NCBI GenBank assembly: GCA_030549205.1 | Contig: JAUKTV010000008.1 | Coordinates: 620,001 to 684,000 of the forward strand | DNA length: 64,000 nucleotides | Origin: Apiosordaria backusii | Lineage: Eukaryota; Ascomycota; Sordariomycetes; Sordariales; Lasiosphaeriaceae | Reading direction: 5' to 3' | In this document: positions 45,111 to 55,067 of the stretch, piece by piece | Layout: every line of letters begins with the position of its first letter | Numbering within the stretch: the first letter of the stretch is position 1 | Notes under the pieces: model-generated | Database searches by the model: none | Told to the model about the DNA's origin: nothing | Seen by the model: only the letters and a program-made list of their open reading frames with translations | Translations under genes and position numbers: made by a program

Positions 45111-48100
45111 TCACCTCAACCCCCCAGGCCCCTTCTCAACAACAAACCTCACCGGCCTCCTCAAACTCCTATTCACCACCCCCCGCGGAGGCACAACAGG
45201 CCTCATCACCGGCCCCGGACCAAGCGGCTTCACGTTCGGCAACGGGGATGGCCCCATACTATTCGTTCCAGTTCGTTGAGGATGAATCGTGCCCCCCCTC
45301 GACACTCTCCCCCCTCCTCCTCCTCCTCCAACACTCCCATACCCAACCCCCCCAGGCCCAATCTTTCCTCCAGGGGTATGCGTATTCCGCCCATTATCAT
45401 TACCATTCTGCGGAGACAAAGACCCAATAACCCAGGCCTCCCCATTCTTCCCCCTCTGTCCACTCGTGACACTGCCAACGACACTGCGCTCATCATAGCC
45501 CCACCTCGCCACCCCCCCACCAATGAGCCAGCTGCCCAGATTCTTGCACTGGCTCACGTCCAGCCACTCCAGCGCCGGGCAGTTCTCCAGCACGTTCTCC
45601 ACCCCGTTGCCGGTAACCCTGACACAGCCCCTCACGCTCAACCCTCGCAGTTCGTTGAGGTGAAGGGAGATGCACCCCAGGCTGGCATCACTGACGGCAC
45701 TGCCGCAAAAGGCGAGGCGGAGTTCCTTCAGGTTAGGCAGGCCGATGGAAACGACTTCTGTTGCCGTGTCGGAGAGGGCGCAGCAGAAACTCAAATCAAG
45801 GTGGGTGAGCCCCTTGGCGGCGTTGACCAGGGCGATGATGCTGTTGTCCGAGAGGTAGGTGCAGTCAGCGAGGCAAAGGTGGGTGAGCTCGGTGAACCGG
45901 TATGCGCCCCATTGCTGGAAACCGGCGTCCGTGATGGAGGTGCATCGCGTAAGGGAAAGAGACTGCAGGCGGTTAGACGCATGGGCAGCCAAGTGCGCCA
46001 TGGAGCGGTCGGTGATGTGCTTGCAGTATGAGAGGTTGAGACGGCGGAGACGGGGACAGCCGATGACCGTGCCCGGAGGTGGAGGTTGAGGCGCCCCCGG
46101 TTGTGCGGCCTGTTGCTGTCCCCTTTGTTGATACTGCGAGGCTCTCCTGCCTTTTGCAGCAGAGCTCGAAATCACTACATTCTTATGGTTCTCGCGCGGC
46201 GGCGGCGGCTCGGGGACCACCCAGCCCACTACTCTCGCCAGTAGGTTGTCGCCAACCTTGCGGCAGTTGCTCCAATCCACCTCCTCCAGCCCCTTGGCAT
46301 TCTCGCTCATATCAAGAATAAGCCCAGCGGACACGTCCCACACGCTGCGCATTTTCCATACTTTGACATTCTTGCCACATGTTCGGTACAGTGCCTGGAA
46401 GCCTTCGTCGGTAATGTGGAAGCAGTTGCTGATATCTATCTTGGTTGGCCGGTTCCCAATAAAGGGCGCCAAGAGATTGACCAGAGCCGAGTCGGTAACT
46501 TTGCGATTGAACGGCGCGAGCTCAATTTCTGTGCAAAGTTTCGGACTCGTGGCCAACATGTGGCGCCACTTTGTACAGACAGCCCTCAATCGAATGAGCT
46601 CCGGCAGATCAAGTTGCTGAAAAATATGTATCCAAACATCATCTGACAGGGTCGTTATCCTATCGTCCGGTTCCGTTGCGGAGCTCCGTGAAAGAGTCCT
46701 TGCGCGCTTAGCTGGTAGAGGACAGCCATCTGGAGAAACCGGGGACAAAGGAATCGTGATAGAAGTTGTCGGCTGCACCTTCACTGGGCTAACGATGGCT
46801 GAGTTGTCTGTTAGAGGGGCCGGTGGAGCCAACGAGTTGCGACGCCGGTTACGAAGGTTCTCCATGTCCACACTCAAAAACGGATCGGGATCCGAAGGTC
46901 GTCGGGTCACATCCGACTCTTCGTTTGCCGGAGACCCGGGCTTTGAAGGCGTTGTGAACGTGACAGTAGGCAGCGCCACTTCGATGTCATCCCCCGTCGC
47001 CTTCTCCTCATCCGAGGATAAGGCGTGGCTTTCAGGGTCTGTCATGTCCACATCCTCATCCGAAGAGTGGTAACGTTGTTTTGCCGTCTCTTCCACCTGT
47101 GACCTGACCTCCGGAGGACACCTCTTCCACAGTTCTTCAAGCGCCTCTCCGCCAATCATCAAGCATTCCACGGCGGTAATGGACCGCACGGTGGCTGTCC
47201 TTCCTTCGGCAAGCCCCAAGCTTGCCACCTCACCAAAGTATTGCCCTTGCCTTAATCTTGGTCGCGAGAACCCTGACCTTGTATCTCTCTTGAATGTTGG
47301 TGGACTGAGAGGGTCGTGAATAACCTCGGCTTCTCCCCGGACTATGAAGAAGATCTCGTTACCAGGACTGCCCTGGCGAACAATATCGATGAATGGTGGG
47401 TAGGATTTGGGCTGCGCGCTGAGGCCGAGAAAGTGCAAAATATCCGGTGGCAGGTTCGAAAAAAGGGGGAGCTCCTTGAGAGTCTTGCGGACATTGACAT
47501 ATCCACCGCCGAGTACGCTTCCACCAACCGTTGGATCTTCGATGACACCTGGGCTTGGCGACTTTCGCTTCTTGGTGTTTACGACAGCACCCTCCTTGAT
47601 GATGCCAACTTCTCCCATGCTGACTTCACCAGGGGCAGCTTCTCGGGCGAGCGACGCGCCATTCGTGTCTGGGAGTCTGCTGCTCAGCCCGCTTTCTTGA
47701 CGCTTCTTCTTGAGAATCGCTAGTCTCTCCTGCGCTTCTTGACGGATGGCCTTTCCCATTTCTGGGTACTTGGGCAGCTCTGCCTGGAGGTCCTCCTTTT
47801 TCAACACGGCCAGCATGCATTTCGTCCTTGCAATGATGGTTGCTGTCCTCGGTATATCCATCAACACACCAATCTCTCCAAAGAACGCGCCTGGTTTGAG
47901 CTCTGCATAGACGGCCTCGCCATCACGAGATGTGACAGCGACTACGCCGCGGACCAGCCAGTACATTGCTTTTGCTTCGTCTCCTTCTGTGAGAATATGG
48001 TCGTGAGCGGAATGGGCTTGGAGCTTGAGGTGGGAGATGATAGCAGCAAGAAAATCGTCGGGCGCAGACATGAAGAGTGGAAATGATCGGATTCGATCCA

Positions 48101-48317
48101 CCAAATCAAGCGGCATGTCAGGAATGGTCGAAGCCGTCAGCGGCGAGGGGCGCATGGGCCGAGTGGGATTGGTCTCGACATTGAATGACCTGATGACAGA
48201 GGACACCGAATCACGGCCTTGCTGTCCCGCCTGAGATGCCGCACCATGGTGTGCATGATGGTGTGCCAGGGCCCGGTAGGGCGAGGCCGGCGGGGTCGGA
48301 GCTCGATTCCGTCGCAT
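45111..48317 (-). CDS. Protein with two cyclic-nucleotide-binding domains, F-box and leucine-rich repeats
   Basis: One exon, 1,068 residues. Two cNMP-binding domains are visible, at about residues 72-200 (phosphate-binding cassette GAFFGEIGVLMDIPRTATI) and about 278-410 (GQYFGEVASLGLAEGRTATV). Both keep the Gly-Glu and Arg-Thr-Ala that contact the cyclic phosphate in PKA regulatory subunits. A Ser/Pro/acidic linker leads to an F-box (about 560-600, TLSDDVWIHIFQQLDLPELI), then about twelve Leu-rich repeats with Cys/Asn-type motifs like those of yeast Grr1 (about 605-955). A Gly-rich, basic tail follows. F-box proteins recruit substrates to SCF ubiquitin ligases through Skp1. The architecture suggests cAMP- or cGMP-gated ubiquitination. 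The domains are visible; the coupling is inferred. Confidence 0.9.
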   Translation of the reverse strand: MRRNRAPTPPASPYRALAHHHAHHGAASQAGQQGRDSVSSVIRSFNVETNPTRPMRPSPLTASTIPDMPLDLVDRIRSFPLFMSAPDDFLAAIISHLKLQAHSAHDHILTEGDEAKAMYWLVRGVVAVTSRDGEAVYAELKPGAFFGEIGVLMDIPRTATIIARTKCMLAVLKKEDLQAELPKYPEMGKAIRQEAQERLAILKKKRQESGLSSRLPDTNGASLAREAAPGEVSMGEVGIIKEGAVVNTKKRKSPSPGVIEDPTVGGSVLGGGYVNVRKTLKELPLFSNLPPDILHFLGLSAQPKSYPPFIDIVRQGSPGNEIFFIVRGEAEVIHDPLSPPTFKRDTRSGFSRPRLRQGQYFGEVASLGLAEGRTATVRSITAVECLMIGGEALEELWKRCPPEVRSQVEETAKQRYHSSDEDVDMTDPESHALSSDEEKATGDDIEVALPTVTFTTPSKPGSPANEESDVTRRPSDPDPFLSVDMENLRNRRRNSLAPPAPLTDNSAIVSPVKVQPTTSITIPLSPVSPDGCPLPAKRARTLSRSSATEPDDRITTLSDDVWIHIFQQLDLPELIRLRAVCTKWRHMLATSPKLCTEIELAPFNRKVTDSALVNLLAPFIGNRPTKIDISNCFHITDEGFQALYRTCGKNVKVWKMRSVWDVSAGLILDMSENAKGLEEVDWSNCRKVGDNLLARVVGWVVPEPPPPRENHKNVVISSSAAKGRRASQYQQRGQQQAAQPGAPQPPPPGTVIGCPRLRRLNLSYCKHITDRSMAHLAAHASNRLQSLSLTRCTSITDAGFQQWGAYRFTELTHLCLADCTYLSDNSIIALVNAAKGLTHLDLSFCCALSDTATEVVSIGLPNLKELRLAFCGSAVSDASLGCISLHLNELRGLSVRGCVRVTGNGVENVLENCPALEWLDVSQCKNLGSWLIGGGVARWGYDERSVVGSVTSGQRGKNGEAWVIGSLSPQNGNDNGRNTHTPGGKIGPGGVGYGSVGGGGGGGRVSRGGTIHPQRTGTNSMGPSPLPNVKPLGPGPVMRPVVPPRGVVNRSLRRPVRFVVEKGPGGLR

Positions 48318-51300
48318 AACGTCTCGGGCAGCGCGGAAGGAAGCCCTCCCAGAAGCCGATGGCGTACTGTACCTGGCGAGATTATCTGGAATATTCCCGA
48401 GAAGCTAATAGTGTGACAAAGGTATTGCGGGTAGCAATGACGTCTCTCGTTCCGCGGTACCGTATATTGTAGACGGGACCCGGCTAGATCGAGATTAGGC
48501 GGGAACTGTTCATGCTATACCCAACCACAGACAACCACGGCTTCCCTCGCAGAGAGACACCAGGCGCGGAGGAGTTGGGGAAACCAACTTATGCGCTCGC
48601 TTGTCTTTCGCTTGTTGCAGTTCGTCTTGGCTCGTGTGGGGAAATAGATGATCTGGCACTATCTGGGCTGAGATACTGTTCCCTTCAACGCAGCACAGTA
48701 TCCTTTGGCGAATAGCATGCGTGTCTCGATATTTGTATGTGGAAGATCCGTTGATCATCTACCAGCAGTTCGCTTCAAGGAGTGTTTGGTAGTTTTAGAG
48801 ACTGTCAGGCGGTCCAACAAATTGGTATCAGATTTTCAGCAGGAGTAAGGAGCAAGAAGCTCCCTCGATCTCGAATGACAACGGCGCGTGGGTTCGGGAT
48901 AGATGAGACTATAGCACCACAACCTGGTCAGCATCAATGCCTCTCCGGTGGACCTGGCACGTCTCGAAGACCCCTTACTTGTTGTAGTTGAGTTGAAACG
49001 CCCCGAAGCTTGCTGAAAAGAGATGTTTGGGGATATCACGGGTCAAGGTGTCAAGGTGTGGGGTATGTTCCCAAAGCTTGGAAAATGGACGCGGGAAGGA
49101 TATCAGCCAGCAAGTCGGAATGCGTAGGTTGAATCCTTGCCTGATGCTATTGCTCTGCTGGTGAGAAACGAGGCCGGGGGGTGGGGAGCGGCTGGAGCGT
49201 CTCGTTCGAGATGTTGGAGTCAACAGCACGAAGGGAATTGAGTGCTCGCGGGACAATCCTGTTTGGATGGACAATGTCTCGTCTGAAGAAGCGTGGGGCT
49301 GCTCTCGGGGGTTCGGAGGGAACACAGTGGTCTTGTCCTCAGTGCAATTCCCAATGCTTGTGGTGGTTTTCAGCCTCGGTGTGATGTGACGGCGAGTGGT
49401 GCTGCAAGAGACAGCCGCTGTGTTTTTGTCAAACAAAGATTATGGATTGGAGAAGTTGTTGTTGACATGGTGAGAGGTCATGGGAACCACGTTAATAACC
49501 GAACGGCGTGGGAATGGGTGCCGGCGCCAAGCACGGCCTCTTTCTCAATAGAGCAACCTGGGGTGGTCTGTGAGGGCCCTGGAAACAACTGGGATACAAT
49601 CCGTCACTTTGGCCTCCTACAGCAGCAAAAGGAGCAAGAAATGGGTGTTGCGATGGCCAGCGGCGGTGGAGCTGGAGGAGACGGAATGCTCGTGCTCAAG
49701 CCGATTCGGGGGAGGTGCAGACAGTTGAAGCAGAAAGGAGCTCCGTTCTTGTCGCGTCAGAGCTCGACTTTGCGATTTGGGTAAGGTACGCAGTAGGCTG
49801 CGGGCAGGGGCATCGAATGCGGGGCACGGCGCGCCAGGAGGCACGCTGCCAGCGAGCAGATGCACCAGATGCAGACGATGCAGGGGTGGGGCATGACCTA
49901 TTCCTTCCTCTTTGTTACCTATCTCTGCTTCCATCTGCTGTCTGCAACAGGTGGCGCGGAACGAAGTGCGTGATATTGATATTACATGTGTCCTCATATG
50001 GTAGCCTAACAATATGGCAAGGCATAAACTTCTGAGATGGACGTTGACAGTGCTCTTCTGCTGCAGATCCAAAATGTCCCGTCGCCAGGATGATTGCAGA
50101 TTTCGGGACCCCACCATGCGCCATGTGGGCCATTTGACGGGAGAGGAGGGGCTACGAGCGCTCTGTAACCGCCCATTGCGACAGATACCAGATAGGAGAG
50201 TGATATTGTTCCGTTGCCAGATTGTTGCGACTGAGTCTTGAGATGTGCTGGGTCCTGATAATTATTACAGAAGCGTAAATTGCCAAATCCCCGTACATTC
50301 TTCAGCGGCGTAAGTGGGCTAACGAAGAGCTGTGCAGCTGAGGGCGCCATGCTGCACGATGACGAGCTTGGTCTCCCAGCTCGTGTGGCTGCCAACGGCC
50401 CGCCTTATGCTGAAGAAGTTCTTGGTAGGCACACTACTTTTTGACCGACACAGAAAGCTGTTTAGGTGCTCTGAGTTGTCGTGCTTTTCCACCATCACAG
50501 CCTCAACTGTTCATCGACATCAGTGATTCCGTTAGCTGCTCAGTGTCGTGTTTCAGCCTGGGTTTGGTATCGAATACCGACCAGAAACACGCAGGGTCCA
50601 GCGAATGCTGCGGTCACAGTGACCCCATACGAATCCGGGATGACCGGCATGCTTCTGCCGCCACAACCTTGCTGGCCCGTGCTGGGCTTCTTCGAGAAGG
50701 ATTCTAGCGTTGGACCGTGCGTGGGCATGGGCCAATCTTTCCGAATCTTGTCCCTTGCCATTGCGGGCTTCTGCAGACCTGACCCTGTCACCTCTGCCCG
50801 GTTGCCAAATCAGCCAACCAAGAGACGAACACCTGCATCGAGACGGTGTGTTTGGCAGCGTGGTTATTCTGGGAACCCGAGCAGTGTTTCAGGCATTCGA
50901 CCAAAAATCTCTCTAATGAGCACCGTGGCACAGCATGAGGCGCGGGCTGAAAGGCTGAGATTGCCTCTCCTGTTAACTAGAGCGTCAGCATTGGAAATGA
51001 CTTGATGAAATATACATTTGTAAGAGGAAGCACTGCGGGATTTCCAACTCATGTCTTCTAGATTATCATAATGCCCCTACTGCAGCGAAAATCGAGCCAC
51101 AGTAGACCTTCCTGATAAGGGATCGCGTGTTCATGAACGACAAGCACGGCTCAAATGTGGCTTGCTGGTCGAGATGAGAGAGGAAGGTGACCATCTCGAT
51201 AAACAGCGTGTCTGACGTTGCTCTTCATCGTGCTAGCTGCCCTCAGCTTGCAAGGTCTCACATACGCCATGAAAGTACGTATTCAACCACCCAAAAATCC

Positions 51301-51654
51301 ACAGAAACTACGCGGCAGCTTTCTATTACAGAAAGTCATCATGTCCGCAAAGTCCATATCTCCCTGACAAGCATCCTATCTCCGAGCTGCGACTGAATGC
51401 TTCTGTAATCACAGAGGACAAGATGTGTCACAGGGTTAGGGTTATTACCGGCTGAATCTGGTAGGCGCGGGGTTGCTCGAAGCTTCCGGAAAGCTTGGGC
51501 CACCTTTTGGTGTTAGCTAAGCGAAGCCCGCTTCGAAACGTCATCTGCATTTTGCCTTTTGCCCTTATGATGCATCACCGTTAAGAACACCACCTTTGAC
51601 AACTCCCATTTTGTCGCCATATTCATCGATATAGCAGCAACAAGAATCGGAACA
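48318..51654. other. Gene-poor 3.3 kb stretch
   Basis: Upstream of the F-box gene (minus) and of the BI-1 gene (plus). Several frames of 150-175 codons occur on both strands (for example 48975-49436 minus and 50481-51005 plus), but their translations are Ser/Pro/Arg-rich with no motif and they overlap. Long 5' leaders and promoters are the likeliest content. Confidence 0.45.
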
Positions 51655-52742
51655 ATGTCGTTTACACTTACGCTCCGCGCGGGGCTCGCCCCTCGTCTGG
51701 CGTCTCAGTTTGCGAAGCCCTCGACAGCAATGCGCGCCTTCCATCAATCAGCCAAGCAGAACGCCTTCTTCACCTCGAGGACAGCATTCAACACCAAGAA
51801 CAGCTCCAGCAACATTCTCGCCAGGCTCCGGGGCTCTACCCGCGGCTACCAGCAACAGAGCGGCTATGCCTACTACGACCCCGCTGCCCGCCGCAAGGAG
51901 GCGATCCGCAAGCTCATCATCGGCGGTGCCATCTTCGGCGGCACCCTCGTTGCCGTCAACGTCATGTTCAACGGCGAATCGAGAGAAGGAGGCATGCCAG
52001 CATTTGAGCGCAAGTACCTCAACCAGACCTTCTTGCACACCGGTCTCGGTGTCGGCATTATCGGCATGACGGCCTACCAGATGGTGCAGAGCGGCTTTGT
52101 CTACAGAATCATGCAGACCAACCCTTGGGCTGTCGGTCTCGGCGGTTTGGCTCTCAGTATTGGTTCTATGATGGCTACTCGTTCCATTGATCCTGATAAG
52201 TAGGTTCTTCACAAACTCTGTACCCCGTGGTAGACAATCGCTAACCGTTGCTCCTTCAGCTACGTCCCCAAGTATACGTTCTGGACCCTCTTCAACGCCA
52301 CCCAGGCCGCCTTCGTTGCTCCCCTGATGGTCATGGCCCCCCCGCTCTTCTCGCCCGCGCCGGCCTCTACACTGTTGCCATGATGGGCTCCATCTCGATT
52401 GTTGGCGCCACCGCCAAGCAGGACAAGTACCTCTACATCGGCGGCCCTCTCCTCGCCGGCGCTGCCATTGTGGCCGTCTCTGGTTTTGCCCCTCTTGTTC
52501 TTCCCGTCACTGCCGTCCGTACTCTCGCTGTCACTGAGAACCTCTGGCTCTGGGGTGGTCTGGCTGTCTTTGGCGGCTTCACTCTCTACGACGTGCAGAA
52601 AGTCTTGCACCACGCCCGCTTGGCGGAGCGTGGCCTCATCAAGCGTGACCCCGTTAACGAGAGCATCAGCTTTGAGCTCGACTTCCTCAACATCTTCGTG
52701 CGCATGGTTCAGATTCTGATGATGCAGCAAAGGAGGAAGTAA
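51655..52742 (+). CDS. Mitochondrial BI-1/GHITM-type membrane protein, one-base frame break
   Basis: Exons 51655-52199 and 52260-52742 (donor GTAGGT, acceptor TTCAG). The N-terminus is rich in Arg, Ser and Ala with no acidic residue, a typical mitochondrial presequence (AMRAFHQSAKQNAFF). Transmembrane segments include LIIGGAIFGGTLVAVNVMF, GLGVGIIGMTAYQMV and GGPLLAGAAIVAVSGFAPL. The C-terminal part (SISIVGATAKQDKYLYIGGP, then FGGFTLYDVQKVLHHARL) is the Bax-inhibitor-1 family signature seen in GHITM/MICS1, an inner-membrane protein of cristae organisation and cation transport. The exons total 1,028 nt, one short of a multiple of three. The frame changes at the C7 run 52337-52343; eight C would keep one frame of 342 residues. 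A sequence error in this homopolymer is more likely than a true mutation, because the protein is conserved on both sides. Confidence 0.85.
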
Positions 52743-53263
52743 AACTTGACGAGAAGAGGAGATATTGATGACGTATAGCGGCAACGGCCGGGGGTCATTA
52801 GTTTGTGACCAAAGTTGCGGTTATGAATGGGGCGATGATTTAAGGAAAAGCGACTCTCTCTGCTCTCCCTGTGTGTTTTTAGGACTGAGAATTTGGTTAT
52901 GGATTGCTTTTTGCTGGGATGGAGGCTTTGTCAAGGGTATGATTGCCTCTTGATGGCTGCCCAAATGTGTGTACAAAAATAGTATTATTATAAACCTTGG
53001 CTACCAAGGTCAAAAACATTTCAAATATTTGCTAAAACAATGTCCGATGCCAACTCCATCGCCTGCATTTCGTGATATATCCGTTGAGGTGATGTCCATC
53101 ACAATGTTAAAAGTGCTGTTCTGTGTTCCATTCCGTCCCTTTGTATTTCATCCCTCAAATACAACCATCCTTTACGCCAAAACACCTTGCCATTTCTTCT
53201 TTTTTCCCCAAACAAAATCCTCCCAAAAAAAAATCACATCTCGATTGAACTCGCCCCCGAATT
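52743..53263. other. Intergenic between convergent genes
   Basis: The 3' flanks of the BI-1-type gene and the MsrA gene, with a CT-rich run near 53190-53240. No gene is seen. Confidence 0.4.
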
Positions 53264-53985
53264 TTATTGCAAATCGGGAAACGTCCTCAAAAAGTGACTC
53301 GGGCACTCGTACCCATACGGGTTCTTGGTCAGGTACTCTTGATGATAATCCTCGGCGTCCCACCACTTTTGCGCGGGGAGGATCTCGGTGACGATCTTGT
53401 TGCCCCACCAGTGCTCGTTGGCCCTTTTTGTTATGTCTCTCGCGATTTTTTCCTGCTCGGCGTCGTGATAGAAAATGCCCGAGCGGTACTGCGTGCCGCG
53501 GTCGGGACCCTGCTGGTTGGCGGTGGTGGGGTCGTGCATTCGGTAAAAGAAGGAGAGGAGATCGGAGTAGGTGATTTTGGTGGGGTCGTAGATTAGGAGG
53601 GTGGCTTCGGCGTCTTTGGTAAAACTGTTAGTAACTGGGTGGATATGAGGAATGGATAAAAGGGCCGGGGGGGGAACGTACGGCCGGTGTTGCCGCTGCA
53701 GACGGCTTTGTAGGAGGGGTCGTCGGTGTTGCCTCCGATGTAGCCTACCCGGGCGTCGTAGAGGCCTTTGGAGCCAAAGTGCTTGCGGTACATGTGTTCC
53801 ACGCCCCAGAAGCAACCCGCCGCGACTGTTGCGCGGGCGGCGCCGGAGGGGTAATCTTTTGGTGTGGAGGCGGAGGCGGAGGTACCCATTTTCTTGAGGA
53901 GGGAGTATGCGTTGGGGGATCTGGCGATTGCGGCTCGGGAGAGGGGGGTGAAGAGCTTGGTGAGGATGAAGGGGCAAGTTGACAT
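53264..53985 (-). CDS. msrA: Peptide-methionine (S)-S-oxide reductase MsrA
   Basis: Exons 53682-53985 and 53264-53613 join in phase (C|AC gives the His of GNTGHAEAT) for 217 residues. The catalytic motif GCFWG has the nucleophile Cys58. It is followed by the family blocks RVGYIGG, then YDP-x2-ITYSDLLSFFYRMHDPT, QGPDRGTQYRSGIFY and EDYHQEYL, with a C-terminal GYECPSHFLRTFPDL. The enzyme reduces methionine-S-sulfoxide with thioredoxin. The 32 residues before Met33 are basic and hydroxylated, consistent with a mitochondrial presequence, and Met33 could give a cytosolic form. Yeast Mxr1 is of similar length without the extension. Confidence 0.95.
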
Positions 53986-55067
53986 TGGCTTTTTGCTTTT
54001 TGGGGGGCAAGATGACGAGAGCGACACAGCGAGGGGGGAGGGGATGGAATTGTTTTATAATAAACGTAGATGTAGCTCTCACCGATGCGATTGTTACAGC
54101 ACGAGCTAGGATAGTGTGGGTCGCGACCTCGGAAAGGGGTGGAGTTCCCGCGATTGCGACAGAATGGATGTGGGATTGCGAAATGCGAATGAGGGTCTGG
54201 AAGAGCTACCGAGAGAGATTTATTGACGATGTTCCGGGATGACTAATGAGGAAGGAGGGAAATATCAAGAGGAAGAGCGGTGGGCGAGTCAATCTTTTCG
54301 GGAGTTGATGCGGGAGGAAATAAGCGACATCAAAGGAAATCGTCAGCTTTCTTATCCAGTTACTAGTGACAAAACCGTTTAGGCGGTGATTCCAAAGCTC
54401 TGTTGGAGCTCTTTGCGATCATGACGTTAACAGGGTCGGGATTGTCAGATCCGGCGCGGGGCACATTTCAGAGGGGCGACTGTTATTCCAAATCAATGAG
54501 GGGCACGATTTCTTGGAAAGGGTTAGGGCTCATATCGATACTCAAGGAAAAGGGGCAATAGGAGTGACCCCTGAACTCATTGTTACCTTCCCCTCTAAAA
54601 GTCTTTTCTCAACAGCGAAGGACAGCTTCTGACCCTCACCAAACATCGCCGAGCTAACCTCTGGTTAGGCGCTGGCGTGGCCGCAGTTCAGTCCATGCAT
54701 CACGCCTTCCTGCTAACATCATTACGATTATGTCCCTCCCAACTCAGCTGGAAAAGTAAACACCAAGGCCCGGGCTTCAACACGCTGAGGTACCTCTGTT
54801 AGCATATATGGCGGGCGAAAGGCTGCCTGCGGCGCATCTATCATTAAGGTACTGTGGATATCAGCGAAGCTTTAACATGTGCAATGCATAATCCAACGTT
54901 TGTACGTAAGCTCAGAAACGTTTGCGCAGTTACTAGATAGGTAGAAATCATGACATGCCCAAATTGAATGAGCGGAGGAAATGAACGTGGGAAGCTCCCA
55001 ATCAGGTCGGTGGTGCTGGTAGCGACGTCAACTGTGCCCTGCCACTACCTTTTTTCCGACACACACC
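53986..55067. other. Intergenic with one partial dispersed-repeat copy
   Basis: Promoter of the MsrA gene, then a stretch with the partial repeat copy at 54509-54588 (listed separately). It marks the left edge of the accessory-looking block. No gene is seen. Confidence 0.45.
54509..54588 (+). repeat. Dispersed repeat, copy 1 (partial)
   Basis: Aligns to the middle of copies 2 and 3: CATATCGATA, then GGGGCAATAGGAGTGACCCC and TGAACTCA, in the same order and spacing. The flanks do not align convincingly. Confidence 0.6.

Noticed and set aside
45099..46031. 310-codon plus-strand frame opposite the F-box/LRR gene
   Set aside because: Antisense shadow of the real coding sequence; Pro/Arg-rich because it mirrors the Gly-rich tail and Leu repeats.
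48975..49436. 153-codon minus-strand frame upstream of the F-box gene
   Set aside because: Ser/Thr/Pro-rich and random-looking, overlapped by a 163-codon frame on the other strand; neither shows a motif.
50481..51005. 174-codon plus-strand frame
   Set aside because: No motif, no plausible start context and heavy overlap with minus-strand frames. Treated as leader or intergenic sequence.
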